A stretch of DNA of 46,631 bases from Noviherbaspirillum pedocola (GCF_016632335.1 NZ_JAEPBG010000029.1:1-46631); one strand, 5' to 3'. Shown: positions 8,488 to 17,939, counted from the first letter of the stretch. The notes: a model not told the origin generated them from the sequence alone. A program made the numbers and translations.

Positions 8488-11400
8488 ATGTCCGACATCC
8501 TGCTTCCCGAAGTTCCCGCGACCTCATCGTCGCAGCTCGACGTTTCGCTGGGCCATCCCGACCTGCTTGCCGGCCCTGTTCAGCCGGAGCTGTTGCGCAA
8601 TGAAGTGCTGGCCGATTTGTTCGAGGCCACTGCCATCGCGCATCCGGAAAAGATTGCGCTGATATGCGGCACCGAAGCGATCAGCTACCGGGAGCTGAAC
8701 GCCCGGGCGAACCGCGTCGCTTCGTGTCTGATCGCCGACGGCGTGCAGCCGGGGCATATCGTCGGCCTGTGGCTGCCGCGCGGCATTGCGCTGCTGGTGA
8801 TGCAGCTCGGCATCGCCAAGGCCGGCGCGGCCTGGCTGCCCTTCGATGCCGACACCCCGGCCGAACGCATCGAAGTCTGTCTTTCCGATGCGCAGTCGGT
8901 CGGCCTGCTCACCTGCGACGCGCATGCGGCGCTGCTGACCGGACGCGAAGTCGGCGCGACTTGGACCCTGGAAGCCATCGCCGCCGAGCATGCGCCGGCC
9001 GAACACCGCCGCACCGGCGTGCTGCCCTCGCATCCGGCCTATGTGATCTACACCTCCGGCTCGACCGGCAAGCCGAAGGGCATCGAAATCAGCCAGGGCA
9101 GCATCTGCCATTTCCTGCGCAGCGAGAACGCCGTGCTCGGCGTGACTGCCGCGGACCGGGTCTACCAGGGCTTTTCGGTGGCCTTCGACATGTCCTTTGA
9201 AGAAATCTGGATCAGCTACCTGGTCGGCGCCACGCTGTGGATCGCGCCGAAGGAGCTGACCGGCGACCCCGAAGCGCTGCCGCGCGCGCTGGCCGACAAC
9301 GGCATCACGGTGCTGCACGCGGTGCCGACGCTGCTGTCGCTGTTCGCCACGGACGTGCCCAGCCTGCGCATCATCAATCTCGGCGGCGAAATGTGCCCGG
9401 AAGCGCTGGTGTCGCGTTTCGCGCGCCCGGGACGGCGCATGTTCAACACCTATGGCCCGACCGAAGCCACGGTCTCGGCCAGCCTGGCGCAGCTCGTGCC
9501 CGGCAAGCCGGTCACCATCGGCACGCCGCTGCCGAATTACGGCCTCCTGATCATCAAGCCGTCGATGGAAGACGGCCTAGTGCTGCTGCCGCGCGGCGAA
9601 GTCGGCGAACTGTGCATCACCGGGCCGGGCGTGGCCGCCGGCTATCTCGGCCGGCCCGAACTCACAGCGGAAAAATTCCTGCCCAATCCCTGGTCCACCG
9701 GCGCGGCCGACGCCCGCCTGTACCGCACCGGCGATCTGGCCTGTATCGAAGCGGATGGCGAAGTGCGCTGCCTCGGGCGCAGCGACGACCAGGTCAAGAT
9801 CCGCGGCTTTCGCGTCGAGCTCGGCGAAATCGAAGCGGTGCTCGCGCGCCAGGCCGGCGTCGGCGCGGCGGCAGTGGTGCTGCGCGCCGAGGAGGGCATG
9901 GACCAGCTGATCGCCTTTGTCGTGGCGGAATCCGGCGCGCAGCTCGAAGGCGCCGCCCTGCGCAATGCGCTGGCCGCGCTGCTGCCGCCCTACATGGTGC
10001 CGGCGCGCTTCGAATTCCTGGCCGAGATGCCGCGCCTGACCTCGGGCAAGATTGACCGCAAGGACCTGAAGGCCAGACCGCTGGCTGCTCCCGCAGCGAA
10101 CGACGCGGCGCCATCGGATACGCCGGCCAACGACGCTGAAGGCGCGCTCTTCGCCGCGCTGGCCAAGCTCTTCCCGGGCCAGGCGATCCGGCGCGACGCC
10201 GACTTTTTCTCCGACCTCGGCGGCCATTCGCTGTACGCCGCGCGCCTGGCTTCGGCGCTGCGCGCCGATGGCCGCTTTGCGCAGGTGACGGTGCGCGACA
10301 TCTACCAGAACCGCACCGTTGGCCGCATTGCCGAGGCGCTGATTGCCGGCGGCGCCGTGCGCGGCGCGGCGAAGGTCGACACCGACTGGGCGACGCCGAT
10401 GGCTGCGAAACGCTGGGCCTGCGGCGCGGCCCAGGCCATCGCGCTGCCGATCATGATCGCGCTGCGCATGGCGCAATGGCTGGCGCCCTTCTTCACCTAT
10501 CACTTCTACACCGGCGACCCGGGCGACTCGAACTGGCGCGCGCTGGGCATGTCGCTGGGCGCCTTCCTGGTGGCCACCGTGCTGGAATTCGCCATTGCCA
10601 TCGCCGGCAAATGGCTGGTGGCCGGCCGCCTGGAATCCGGCCGCTATCCGCTGTGGGGCATGACCTATTTCCGCTGGTGGCTGGCCGACCGCATGGTCGA
10701 TGCCGCGCCGACCTATCTCCTGGCCGGCTCCTCGTTGTATGCCTGGTGGCTGCGCGCGCTCGGCGCGAAAATCGGCCGCGATGTGGTCATCGGCTCGATC
10801 ACGGTGCGCGCGCCGGATTTGCTGGCCATCGGCGACGGCGCTTCGATCGGCAATGCGGTGAACCTGGAAAATGCCCGTGTCGAGCATGGCGAACTGCGCC
10901 TGGGCGGCATTGCCATCGGCGACAACGCCTGCATCGGCTCGTACGCGGTGCTCGAAAGCGGCAGCAGCATCGGCAGCCACGGCCATCTCGACGGCCAGTC
11001 GGCGCTTGCCGAAGGGCAGACCGTGCCGGCGCTGCGCCACTACACCGGCTCGCCGGCGCGCGACATCGGCGCCTGGGATGTCGCATCGAATCCACCGCGG
11101 CCGAAGTTGACGAAGGCGCGCGCCACACTGGAAAACCTGTTCTTCCTGGTCGGCGGCCTCGCCATCACCGCGCTGTTTTTCCTGCCGGTGTTCCCGAGCT
11201 TTCTGCTGATCGACACCATCGACAATGCCGACCGCTTCCCGTGGCTGCAGAGCAGCAGCATCGCTTTCCAGCTCGCCAAGTACTTCTTGCTCGCCTTCCC
11301 GGCCACCGCGCTGATGATCCTGTGCACAGTGCTGCTGTCGGCGCTGGTGCGCTGGACCGTGCTGCCGCGCCTGAAACCCGGCAGCACGCCGGTGCACAGC

Positions 11401-12552
11401 CTGCTCTACTGCCGCAAGTGGCTGGTGAACCAGATCCAGGAAACCAGCCTGCACGTGCTGCACGGCGTGTATGCCACCGTGTATGCGCCGTTCTGGTATC
11501 GCCTGCTGGGCGCGAAGGTCGGCCGCGATGCCGAAATCTCGTCGGCGCTCGGCCTGGTGCCGGACATGCTGACCCTGGGCGACGAAACCTTCATCGCCGA
11601 CGCGGTGATGCTCGGCGATGAAAAGATCGACGGCGGCTGGATGACCCTGAAGCCCACGGTCATCGCGCGCCGCAGCTTCGTCGGCAACGGTTCCTATGTG
11701 CCGGACGGCACCGTGCTGCCCGAAGGCGTGCTGATCGGCGTGCATTCGACGCCGCCGGCCAATGCCGAGTTGAAGAGCGGCCAAACCTGGCTCGGTTCGC
11801 CGCCGATCCACCTGCCGGCGCGCGAAGCGGTGGCCAGCTGCTTTCCCGAGAACCTGACCTTCCGACCGGGCAAGCGCCGTCGTCTCGCGCGCGGCCTGGT
11901 AGAGGCCTTCCGCGTCGTGTCGCCGCACGCCATCGTGATCTCGGTCGGCTACACCCTGGTGCTGAACCTGATGCCTCTGGCCGGCGCCGGCCGCTGGACC
12001 GAAGTCGTATTGCTGCTGGCCGCGGCCGGTCTGTGCTACGGCCTGGGCAGCCTGCTGTTCGTGGCGATGTTGAAGTGGCTCTTCATTGGCCGCTACCGCA
12101 AGCACAGCGTGCCGATGTGGACGCCTTTCGTCTGGGTCTCGGAAGCGGTCACCAACTTGTACGAAGGCGTGGCCGTGCCGAACTTCATGCGCTACCTGCG
12201 CGGCACGCCGATGCTGCCCAAGGCATTCAACCTGCTCGGCGCGAAAATCGGCCGCGGCGTGTATCTCGACACGGTCGACATGACCGAATTCGATTGCGTG
12301 GAAATCGGCGACCACAGCGAACTGAATGCGCTGTGCTGCCCGCAAACCCACCTGTTCGAAGACCGCGTGATGAAGATCGACACCGTGCGCATCGGCAGCC
12401 GGGTCTCGATCGGTCCGCGCGGCTGCGTGCTGTACGGCGCCGAAGTCGGCGACGGCGCGCAGCTCGGCGCGTTGACGCTCGTGATGAAGGGCGAATTCAT
12501 TCCCCCTGCCACCGCCTGGACCGGCCTGCCGGCCGCACCGGCGCAGGCGTGA
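8488..12552 (+). CDS. Pls/PosA-type single-module NRPS with membrane-embedded C-terminal domain
   Basis: A 1354-residue synthetase. Adenylation domain: TSGSTGKPKG at about 189-198, FDMS near 233, NTYGPTEATV near 320, YRTGDLA, the DDQVKIRGFRVELGEIE block and SGKIDRKDL near 521. Carrier domain: DLGGHSLYAARL, with the phosphopantetheine Ser at 581. No condensation or thioesterase domain follows. From about 640 to the end there are six hydrophobic segments and three soluble blocks, each opening with LGAK(I/V)GR and showing hexapeptide-like (left-handed helix) repeats. This is the layout of epsilon-poly-lysine synthetase (Pls) and relatives, which join amino acids by side-chain amide bonds at the membrane. 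The ATG at 8488 is chosen because the domain begins soon after; a longer open frame upstream is non-coding. Confidence 0.9.
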   Translation: MSDILLPEVPATSSSQLDVSLGHPDLLAGPVQPELLRNEVLADLFEATAIAHPEKIALICGTEAISYRELNARANRVASCLIADGVQPGHIVGLWLPRGIALLVMQLGIAKAGAAWLPFDADTPAERIEVCLSDAQSVGLLTCDAHAALLTGREVGATWTLEAIAAEHAPAEHRRTGVLPSHPAYVIYTSGSTGKPKGIEISQGSICHFLRSENAVLGVTAADRVYQGFSVAFDMSFEEIWISYLVGATLWIAPKELTGDPEALPRALADNGITVLHAVPTLLSLFATDVPSLRIINLGGEMCPEALVSRFARPGRRMFNTYGPTEATVSASLAQLVPGKPVTIGTPLPNYGLLIIKPSMEDGLVLLPRGEVGELCITGPGVAAGYLGRPELTAEKFLPNPWSTGAADARLYRTGDLACIEADGEVRCLGRSDDQVKIRGFRVELGEIEAVLARQAGVGAAAVVLRAEEGMDQLIAFVVAESGAQLEGAALRNALAALLPPYMVPARFEFLAEMPRLTSGKIDRKDLKARPLAAPAANDAAPSDTPANDAEGALFAALAKLFPGQAIRRDADFFSDLGGHSLYAARLASALRADGRFAQVTVRDIYQNRTVGRIAEALIAGGAVRGAAKVDTDWATPMAAKRWACGAAQAIALPIMIALRMAQWLAPFFTYHFYTGDPGDSNWRALGMSLGAFLVATVLEFAIAIAGKWLVAGRLESGRYPLWGMTYFRWWLADRMVDAAPTYLLAGSSLYAWWLRALGAKIGRDVVIGSITVRAPDLLAIGDGASIGNAVNLENARVEHGELRLGGIAIGDNACIGSYAVLESGSSIGSHGHLDGQSALAEGQTVPALRHYTGSPARDIGAWDVASNPPRPKLTKARATLENLFFLVGGLAITALFFLPVFPSFLLIDTIDNADRFPWLQSSSIAFQLAKYFLLAFPATALMILCTVLLSALVRWTVLPRLKPGSTPVHSLLYCRKWLVNQIQETSLHVLHGVYATVYAPFWYRLLGAKVGRDAEISSALGLVPDMLTLGDETFIADAVMLGDEKIDGGWMTLKPTVIARRSFVGNGSYVPDGTVLPEGVLIGVHSTPPANAELKSGQTWLGSPPIHLPAREAVASCFPENLTFRPGKRRRLARGLVEAFRVVSPHAIVISVGYTLVLNLMPLAGAGRWTEVVLLLAAAGLCYGLGSLLFVAMLKWLFIGRYRKHSVPMWTPFVWVSEAVTNLYEGVAVPNFMRYLRGTPMLPKAFNLLGAKIGRGVYLDTVDMTEFDCVEIGDHSELNALCCPQTHLFEDRVMKIDTVRIGSRVSIGPRGCVLYGAEVGDGAQLGALTLVMKGEFIPPATAWTGLPAAPAQA

Positions 12553-13148
12553 GCGAAGTTATCGTCCATCACTGGCCGCGCGACCGGGCCGCGGCGCTGG
12601 CCGCGCTCATCAAGGGCGATGCGCCGGTGCTGCTGCAATTCGCTACGCCGCAGACCACCCAGCGCGACGCCGCGCGCGCAGCAGTGCGCGATGCGCTATG
12701 CGTACTCCTCGCCGATTACCTCGGCTGCGCGCCCGAAGCCGTGCCGCTGGTTTCCATCCCCGGCCAAGCGCTGCGGCTCGATGTGCCGGGCGCGTTACCC
12801 GGCATCTCGGTCAGCCATGATGCCGGCATCAGCCTGGTGGCGCTCAATGCGCATGGCGCGAGCGGCATCGACGTCATGCGCCTGGAAGACTTGCCCGACT
12901 GGCGCGAAGTCGCGAGCGACTACCTGGGCGCGGCCGCATGCCGCCACATCGCCGCGAGCGCGCGGCAGGAGCGCGCGCAAATCTTCGCTGCTGCCTGGAC
13001 CCGCATGGAAGCACGCCTGAAATGCCTGGGTCTGGCGCTGACCGAATGGACACCGACGCTGGAGCGCCTGCTCGAGCGCTGCGGCGCCCAGTCCTTCATG
13101 CCCGCCCCCGGCGTCGTTGCCACCCTGGCCTGGCGCCGGACGTACTGA
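12549..13148 (+). CDS. 4'-phosphopantetheinyl transferase, Sfp-type
   Basis: A 199-residue protein that should load phosphopantetheine from CoA onto the carrier serine of the upstream synthetase. The family motifs are visible: SVSHDAG (as ISVSHDAG), the magnesium-binding GIDVMRLED (usual form GxD) and WTRMEARLKCLG, corresponding to the WxxKEAxxK block with the first Lys replaced by Met. It starts with GTG at 12549, sharing the four bases GTGA with the NRPS stop, so translation is coupled. The length fits the family. The tight coupling strongly suggests a dedicated activator of this synthetase. Confidence 0.88.
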   Translation: MSEVIVHHWPRDRAAALAALIKGDAPVLLQFATPQTTQRDAARAAVRDALCVLLADYLGCAPEAVPLVSIPGQALRLDVPGALPGISVSHDAGISLVALNAHGASGIDVMRLEDLPDWREVASDYLGAAACRHIAASARQERAQIFAAAWTRMEARLKCLGLALTEWTPTLERLLERCGAQSFMPAPGVVATLAWRRTY

Positions 13149-13437
13149 CCCTTCCTGACATCGCCGCCACGCTGTTGTCCGGCTCGAAGATGAACACTTG
13201 TTCGTTGCCTTGAGCAGCGATCGCCGCGTCGTTACCCACCCCGTCCCGACGCCGCCTTGCAGGCGCGGGTTCCGTTGTCCATTCCAATTCATCCCTGCAA
13301 GCGGCCATGGGTATTGCGCATGTTGTGTCCGTGGTCCCATGACGGTTCGATGCACCGGGCTGGACGATCACTCACCGATGGCGCAAGCGGCGAACGCATC
13401 GCGCAGGCAAGCGCCATCCTTATTCGGTATCGATCTC

Positions 13438-15009
13438 ATGAGAACAAGCTCCGACTATGCGCGCCCAGTCGCGACTCCTGCGCCAGGAAATTTGCAACCA
13501 CAACCGCAGGGCAACCACGTCGTGCCCGACGTGCGCAGCCAGCAGCAGGCCGCCATGCCGCTGACCACGGCGGCGCAGCCCGGGTACGGCAATGCAAAGG
13601 TTGTACTCGCGTCCGGGCCGTTCCTGCGGACGGTCCCGCCATCGGACCAGGCCGTGGAGGAAAACGAGGATGTGAGCGAGTGCCGGGTATTTGCCAGGCG
13701 TGGCGATGCCGAGTCGCAGAACGAATTGGGGTGGAGGTACCTCCATGGCTGTGGCGTGGCGCAAAGCTTTGACCTGGCGTTTTTCTGGTTAGGTAAAGCG
13801 GCGCAGCAGGGCCATGCGCTCGCACAGTACAACCTGGCCGTGATGCACATGCGAGGCGAAGGAACGCACCGGGATTTGGGCATGGCCTTTTACTGGTTCA
13901 GCAAGGCCGAGCAGGGAGGCAATCCCGATGCGCAGCGCGAATTAGGCTTGATGTATGCAGCCGGCAGAGGCGTGGCACGCGACCCGGTCCAGGCATGCGC
14001 CTGGTTCAGCAAGGCCGCACAGCGGGGCGACGCCAAGTCGCAGTACCTGCTGGGAATGCATTACTGCGAGGGTGCCGGCGTGGAGAAGGACTGGACGAAG
14101 GGGTTTGCCTGGATCAACAAGGCGGCAAAGCAGGGTGATGCCGAAGCCCAGTTCTGGATGGCCTTGATGCATTTCGAGGGCGAGGGCATGGTGAAGAGCG
14201 TCGAACTGGCGATCGCTTGGCTTGACAAGGCGGTTAAACAGAGGCATGCGGGGGCACAGTGCTTGTTGGGGCACTTCCATAGCGAAGGCATCGGCGTTGC
14301 GAAAGATCTCAAGCAGGCATTCGAGTATTTCAACCAGGCGGCGCAACAGGGCGTCGTCGAGGCGCAGCGTACCTTGGGCAGGATGTATGGCGCAGGCACG
14401 CATGTGAAGCAGGATGGTCGGAAGAGCGCCGAATGGATGATCCGCGCGGCCGGGTGGGGCAAACCCGATGTGGGCACGCTGAGCTTGCGCAATCGCGGCA
14501 TCGACGACACGCTGCTGGCCGGCATGCTGACGTGCTTGCCGGCCAATGCCGGGATCGGACCCCTTGATCTCGGCAACAACCTGATCGGCAACGAAGGCGC
14601 GGCAAAGCTTGCCGCGATGCTGGACCGCTACCCGACCCTGACCGCGCTGAACCTGGACAACAATCCCATCACGAAGCCGGGAATCCGCGCGCTGGCGCAA
14701 ACCTTGCGCGGCAATACCACCGTGACCGAGCTGAGCGTGATTCCGTCGATGCTGCCAGGCGCGGCCGGCAATGCCGAACTCGAACTGATAGAAGCCGAGT
14801 GCGAAAACAATCTGCGCATCGCCGCGCTGCTGCAGGAACAGCGATCATGGAAGACCGATGGCTGGAAGGGCTACGAGCCGAAGCTGGCGTCGCTGCTGGA
14901 GCAAAGCCTGATCCGCGCCGACATCAAGCTGCATGACAGCGATTCCGAAGACACGCAGCGCCGCGTCCTGGAAATGCAGCTGTGCCTGTCAGGACTGTCG
15001 AAGCAGTGA
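13438..15009 (+). CDS. Sel1-repeat and leucine-rich-repeat chimera, candidate effector
   Basis: A 523-residue protein. Residues 1-90 are Pro/Gln/Ala-rich and look disordered. About residues 91-340 hold seven Sel1-like (TPR-type) repeats with the A..G...AQ..LG..Y..G.GV pattern and a tryptophan-containing second helix (for example AFYWFSKAEQGG, ACAWFSKAAQRG). About 344-440 switch to leucine-rich repeats of the ribonuclease-inhibitor type (PLDLGNNLIGNEGAAKLAAM, ALNLDNNPITKPGIRALAQ). The rest is helical. The combination is unusual in bacteria and typical of proteins that bind host proteins. The start is uncertain: the ATG at 13438 has no good ribosome-binding site, and 13378 is an alternative. 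No F-box or CaaX tail is present. Confidence 0.8.
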   Translation: MRTSSDYARPVATPAPGNLQPQPQGNHVVPDVRSQQQAAMPLTTAAQPGYGNAKVVLASGPFLRTVPPSDQAVEENEDVSECRVFARRGDAESQNELGWRYLHGCGVAQSFDLAFFWLGKAAQQGHALAQYNLAVMHMRGEGTHRDLGMAFYWFSKAEQGGNPDAQRELGLMYAAGRGVARDPVQACAWFSKAAQRGDAKSQYLLGMHYCEGAGVEKDWTKGFAWINKAAKQGDAEAQFWMALMHFEGEGMVKSVELAIAWLDKAVKQRHAGAQCLLGHFHSEGIGVAKDLKQAFEYFNQAAQQGVVEAQRTLGRMYGAGTHVKQDGRKSAEWMIRAAGWGKPDVGTLSLRNRGIDDTLLAGMLTCLPANAGIGPLDLGNNLIGNEGAAKLAAMLDRYPTLTALNLDNNPITKPGIRALAQTLRGNTTVTELSVIPSMLPGAAGNAELELIEAECENNLRIAALLQEQRSWKTDGWKGYEPKLASLLEQSLIRADIKLHDSDSEDTQRRVLEMQLCLSGLSKQ

Positions 15010-15110
15010 AGGTCTGAGCGGCAAACCATGGCCGGCATGCTTTGGTCGGTACGCCAAAGCGCTGACGATGACATCAGCAGCGTCGGCTTCACGCGGCCGC
15101 GCCAATAGCG

Positions 15111-15710
15111 TCACTTCCGCAGCGCTGCCGCGACCGCGCCGCGCAACTCCGGCAGCACTTCCGCATCGAACCACGGATGCCGCGCGAACCAGCCGCGATT
15201 GCGCGGCGACGGATGCGGCAAGGGCAGGCGCGCCGGGCCGTAGTCGCGCCAGGCAGCGACGGTATCGGTGAGCGTGGGCTTGCGCGTTGCTCCAAGAAAG
15301 TAGCGCTGCGCATACTGGCCGATCAACAGCGTCAGCCGTATGTCGGGCAATTGCGCCAGGATGCGGTCCAGCCATAACGCCGCGCATTCCGGCCGTGGCG
15401 GCAAATCGCCGGAAGCGCCGCGCCCCGGATAGCAATACCCCATCGGCACGATCGCAATGCGCGACGCATCGTAGAACACCTCCCTGCCCACCCCCATCCA
15501 GGCGCGCAGCCGCTCGCCGCTGGCGTCATCCCACGGTATGCCGCTGCGATGCACCTTCAGTCCGGGCGCCTGGCCGACGATCAGGACACGCGCGCTCGAC
15601 TCCGCCTGCAGCACCGGGCGCGGGCCCAGCGGCAGATGCGCGGCGCAAGCGGTGCAGGCGCGTATTTCGGACAGCAATGCGGCAAGGTGAATGACGGACG
15701 AATCTGACAT
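15111..15710 (-). CDS. Uracil-DNA glycosylase family protein, family-4-like with Fe-S cysteines
   Basis: A 199-residue DNA-repair glycosylase. The water-activating motif reads GQAPGLKVHRSGIPWDD and the second motif is HPSPRN near residue 165. Cysteines at about 19, 22, 93 and 109 give the spacing C-x2-C-x70-C-x15-C, the 4Fe-4S cluster signature of family-4 enzymes. It should remove uracil (or a related base) from DNA in the cytoplasm. The gene is transcribed opposite to its neighbours and shares a 287-bp divergent region with the CAP-domain gene. Confidence 0.85.
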   Translation of the reverse strand: MSDSSVIHLAALLSEIRACTACAAHLPLGPRPVLQAESSARVLIVGQAPGLKVHRSGIPWDDASGERLRAWMGVGREVFYDASRIAIVPMGYCYPGRGASGDLPPRPECAALWLDRILAQLPDIRLTLLIGQYAQRYFLGATRKPTLTDTVAAWRDYGPARLPLPHPSPRNRGWFARHPWFDAEVLPELRGAVAAALRK

Positions 15711-15997
15711 GGCGAGGAAGTGGGGCGGGGAATATCCCAGATGGCGCCTACCGTTCGTCGATCAAGAGCAAGCCTTGCGCGATGCAATGCCGGCATGCGG
15801 GCAAGGCTATCCATGCAGCATTCTTTCCTGCTGGCGATGCCTGCGCGCCGAAGCAGCCTTGCTTGCAGCCATACGACCCGGGGACCTCGAACCGTTCGTC
15901 GGTTGCAGCCGAACCGCATGCCAGAAGCGACGTCTATCCGCGCGGCATTGCCGCAAGGCGCCGCCCTCAACAACAATTCATGCGAAACGGAGTCACA

Positions 15998-16681
15998 TTG
16001 AAATCCCTTCTCCCCTTGGCCGCGGCCTGCGCCGTGCTGATCTGCTCTTCCGCCCACGCACGGCAGGATCACCGCTACCTCAACCATCCCTGGAGCAGCG
16101 GCGCCACGACGACCACGACCAGCACGGCACCGACCACTACCACTACGACGACGACCACGACCGCTCCAACCACGACCACCACAAGCACCACGACTTCTGC
16201 CAGCAGTCCCACGACGACGAGCACTAGCGCCCAGCTCAGCGCCGCGCAGACCTGCAGCCTGCCCAACTTCCTGCAGGACATGATGAATCGCATCAATGCC
16301 GCCCGCGCCAGCGGCCGTACCTGTGGCACGACCTGGTATGGTCCGGCGCCGGCCCTGTCCTGGAACGCCGTGCTGTTCAATGCCGCCGCCGCGCATTCGA
16401 CCGACATGGCAGCCAACAATTACTTTTCGCATACCGGCCTGAACGGCAGCGACCCCGGCCAGCGCATCACCGGCGCCGGCTATGCCTGGAGCGCCTATGG
16501 CGAAAACATCGCCGCCGGCCAGACCTCGGTACAAAGCGTGGTCGACGGCTGGTTGAACAGCCCGGGGCATTGCGCCAACCTGATGAATCCGCAGCTCGTC
16601 GATGTCGGCGTGTCCTGCGTCTCCAGCAACACTTCCAACTATCCGACCTACTGGACCATGGACCTGGCGCGGCCGCGCTGA
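15998..16681 (+). CDS. Secreted CAP/SCP-domain protein with Thr-rich linker
   Basis: A 227-residue exported protein. The signal peptide is K-S-L-L-P-L-A-A-A-C-A-V-L-I-C-S-S-A-H-A, followed by a low-complexity Thr/Ser/Ala segment of about 45 residues and a CAP domain of about 130 residues (MMNRINAARASGRTCG, ALSWNAVLFNAAAAHSTDMA, FSHTGLNG, YGENIAAG, GHCANLMNP). Bacterial CAP proteins are extracytoplasmic, and their role is generally unknown. I prefer the TTG start at 15998 because GGAG lies five bases upstream and the signal peptide begins there; the ATG at 15980 is in frame but has no clear site. The Thr codons are almost all ACC/ACG/ACT in runs, so replication slippage is possible. Confidence 0.85.
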   Translation: MKSLLPLAAACAVLICSSAHARQDHRYLNHPWSSGATTTTTSTAPTTTTTTTTTTAPTTTTTSTTTSASSPTTTSTSAQLSAAQTCSLPNFLQDMMNRINAARASGRTCGTTWYGPAPALSWNAVLFNAAAAHSTDMAANNYFSHTGLNGSDPGQRITGAGYAWSAYGENIAAGQTSVQSVVDGWLNSPGHCANLMNPQLVDVGVSCVSSNTSNYPTYWTMDLARPR

Positions 16682-16805
16682 GGCGGGACCTTGTGTGGCC
16701 GGGATGCGAGCGGACGCAATCCGGCCGCGTACGAATGTGCGAGTGTGCAGCGGGGAATTGCCGGGTGTTACGAAAGCGGCCTGTCTACTTTGAGAAAGGT
16801 CCGCC

Positions 16806-17939
16806 ATGCAACCGTTCCTGGCCACGTACCAGCCCGCACGGTCAGACGACTGTCGCTTCGTCGACGCCTTTGGCGGGCTGCCCACCGATGTGGCGAAAAT
16901 CGTGGTGCGTTCGATCCCGCAATGCGAACGCACCAGCCTGCTCAGCCTGGCGCTGCTGGAGACGAAGAACGAATGCATCGGTTCCGATAACGAAGTCGCG
17001 ACATGGCGCCTGTTCATTCGTGTCATGGCCAATCAATCCAACTCGAACACCTTGCCGCGCTATCAGTCCAGCGAAGCGCTTGCGCTCGACCATGTAGCGG
17101 AGCTGCTGAAGCGGCAGAACACCATGACGCATGAAGCCTGGGTCGAAATAATGGCCACGACCGTCGAACAGCTCGGCCATAGCGCAAGGCTGCATGCGGC
17201 CGTTCGCGACGCGCTGTCGCATGCGGCCGCGATCGCACCGGCACCGCGCGCCAGGCTGCTGCGCCGCATCGTGGAAACCAGCCGGTTCGCGCAACCTGGC
17301 CAGCAGTCGGGCGTCATGCTGTACGTATTGCCGGTGGCGAAGGATCTGCCCAGCCGTGAACGATGCGACCTGTTCCTTCCACTGCTTTCGCTTTGCATGA
17401 AGGCCCATGCGCAGAATGGCGAAGCCGGCGAGTGGCTGCGCAAGACCACGGCCCTGCTTGCCCGCTTGCCCGAGCCTCTGGCCATGCATGCCATCGAGGA
17501 GGCATTGATGCACGTGGCGAAAGACTGCGCCGACATGAAAACCTACATCGCGGTGGTCGAGGCGCTGTGGGGCCAGGCCACGACGCTGTCGGCGCAGCCG
17601 CAGGCGCATCTGCTGCTGCAACTGGCACTCTGCATAGGGCAAATCGATGGCGAGCCTGGAGGGCGCATGCTGAGCGCATTGCTGACCCAGGCGGACGCGC
17701 TCGATCTGCCGCAAGCAAACAAAACCGCCTGGAAGCTCCTGTACCGCGCAGCGGCATGGCACCACGATATGGGCATGCAGCGCAATCAGCAGCATCGAAG
17801 CGCCATCGTGCGGGAGGCCAGGGTACTGCCCGAATCCCTGCGTCGGCAGGTGATATCGATGCTGCAAGCCATCGATGAGGCACCGTACGCGCGCAAGTAC
17901 CGCCTGCCGGACGCGGGATGGGGATGCACGATCCTCTGA
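16806..17939 (+). CDS. F-box-like protein with C-terminal CaaX (CTIL), short paralogue, candidate effector
   Basis: A 377-residue, mostly helical protein. Residues 22-51 (FGGLPTDVAKIVVRSIPQCE, then RTSLLSLALL) match the first two thirds of an F-box; the last helix is missing. From residue 64 (VATWRLFIR) to the end it is collinear with residues 486-795 of the paralogue at 20221-22608, so about 420 internal residues are absent. The middle repeats an LP-x(3)-R-x(2)-LL helix theme suggestive of a HEAT/ARM-like solenoid. The protein ends RKYRLPDAGWGCTIL: a basic patch, then a Cys-aliphatic-aliphatic-X box of the kind prenylated in eukaryotes. AGAAAGG precedes the ATG. No signal peptide. Effector function is inference. 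Confidence 0.75.
   Translation: MQPFLATYQPARSDDCRFVDAFGGLPTDVAKIVVRSIPQCERTSLLSLALLETKNECIGSDNEVATWRLFIRVMANQSNSNTLPRYQSSEALALDHVAELLKRQNTMTHEAWVEIMATTVEQLGHSARLHAAVRDALSHAAAIAPAPRARLLRRIVETSRFAQPGQQSGVMLYVLPVAKDLPSRERCDLFLPLLSLCMKAHAQNGEAGEWLRKTTALLARLPEPLAMHAIEEALMHVAKDCADMKTYIAVVEALWGQATTLSAQPQAHLLLQLALCIGQIDGEPGGRMLSALLTQADALDLPQANKTAWKLLYRAAAWHHDMGMQRNQQHRSAIVREARVLPESLRRQVISMLQAIDEAPYARKYRLPDAGWGCTIL

Noticed and set aside
9577-12351. A 924-codon open frame antisense to the NRPS gene
   Set aside because: It is a shadow frame of a high-GC coding region, with Arg/His/Gln-rich translation and no domain. The plus-strand gene has complete NRPS motifs.
16682-16805. hrpII/PIP box (TTCG-N16-TTCG) upstream of the candidate effector genes
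   Set aside because: I searched by eye upstream of the candidate effector genes and found no convincing pair, so there is no regulatory evidence for type III secretion here.
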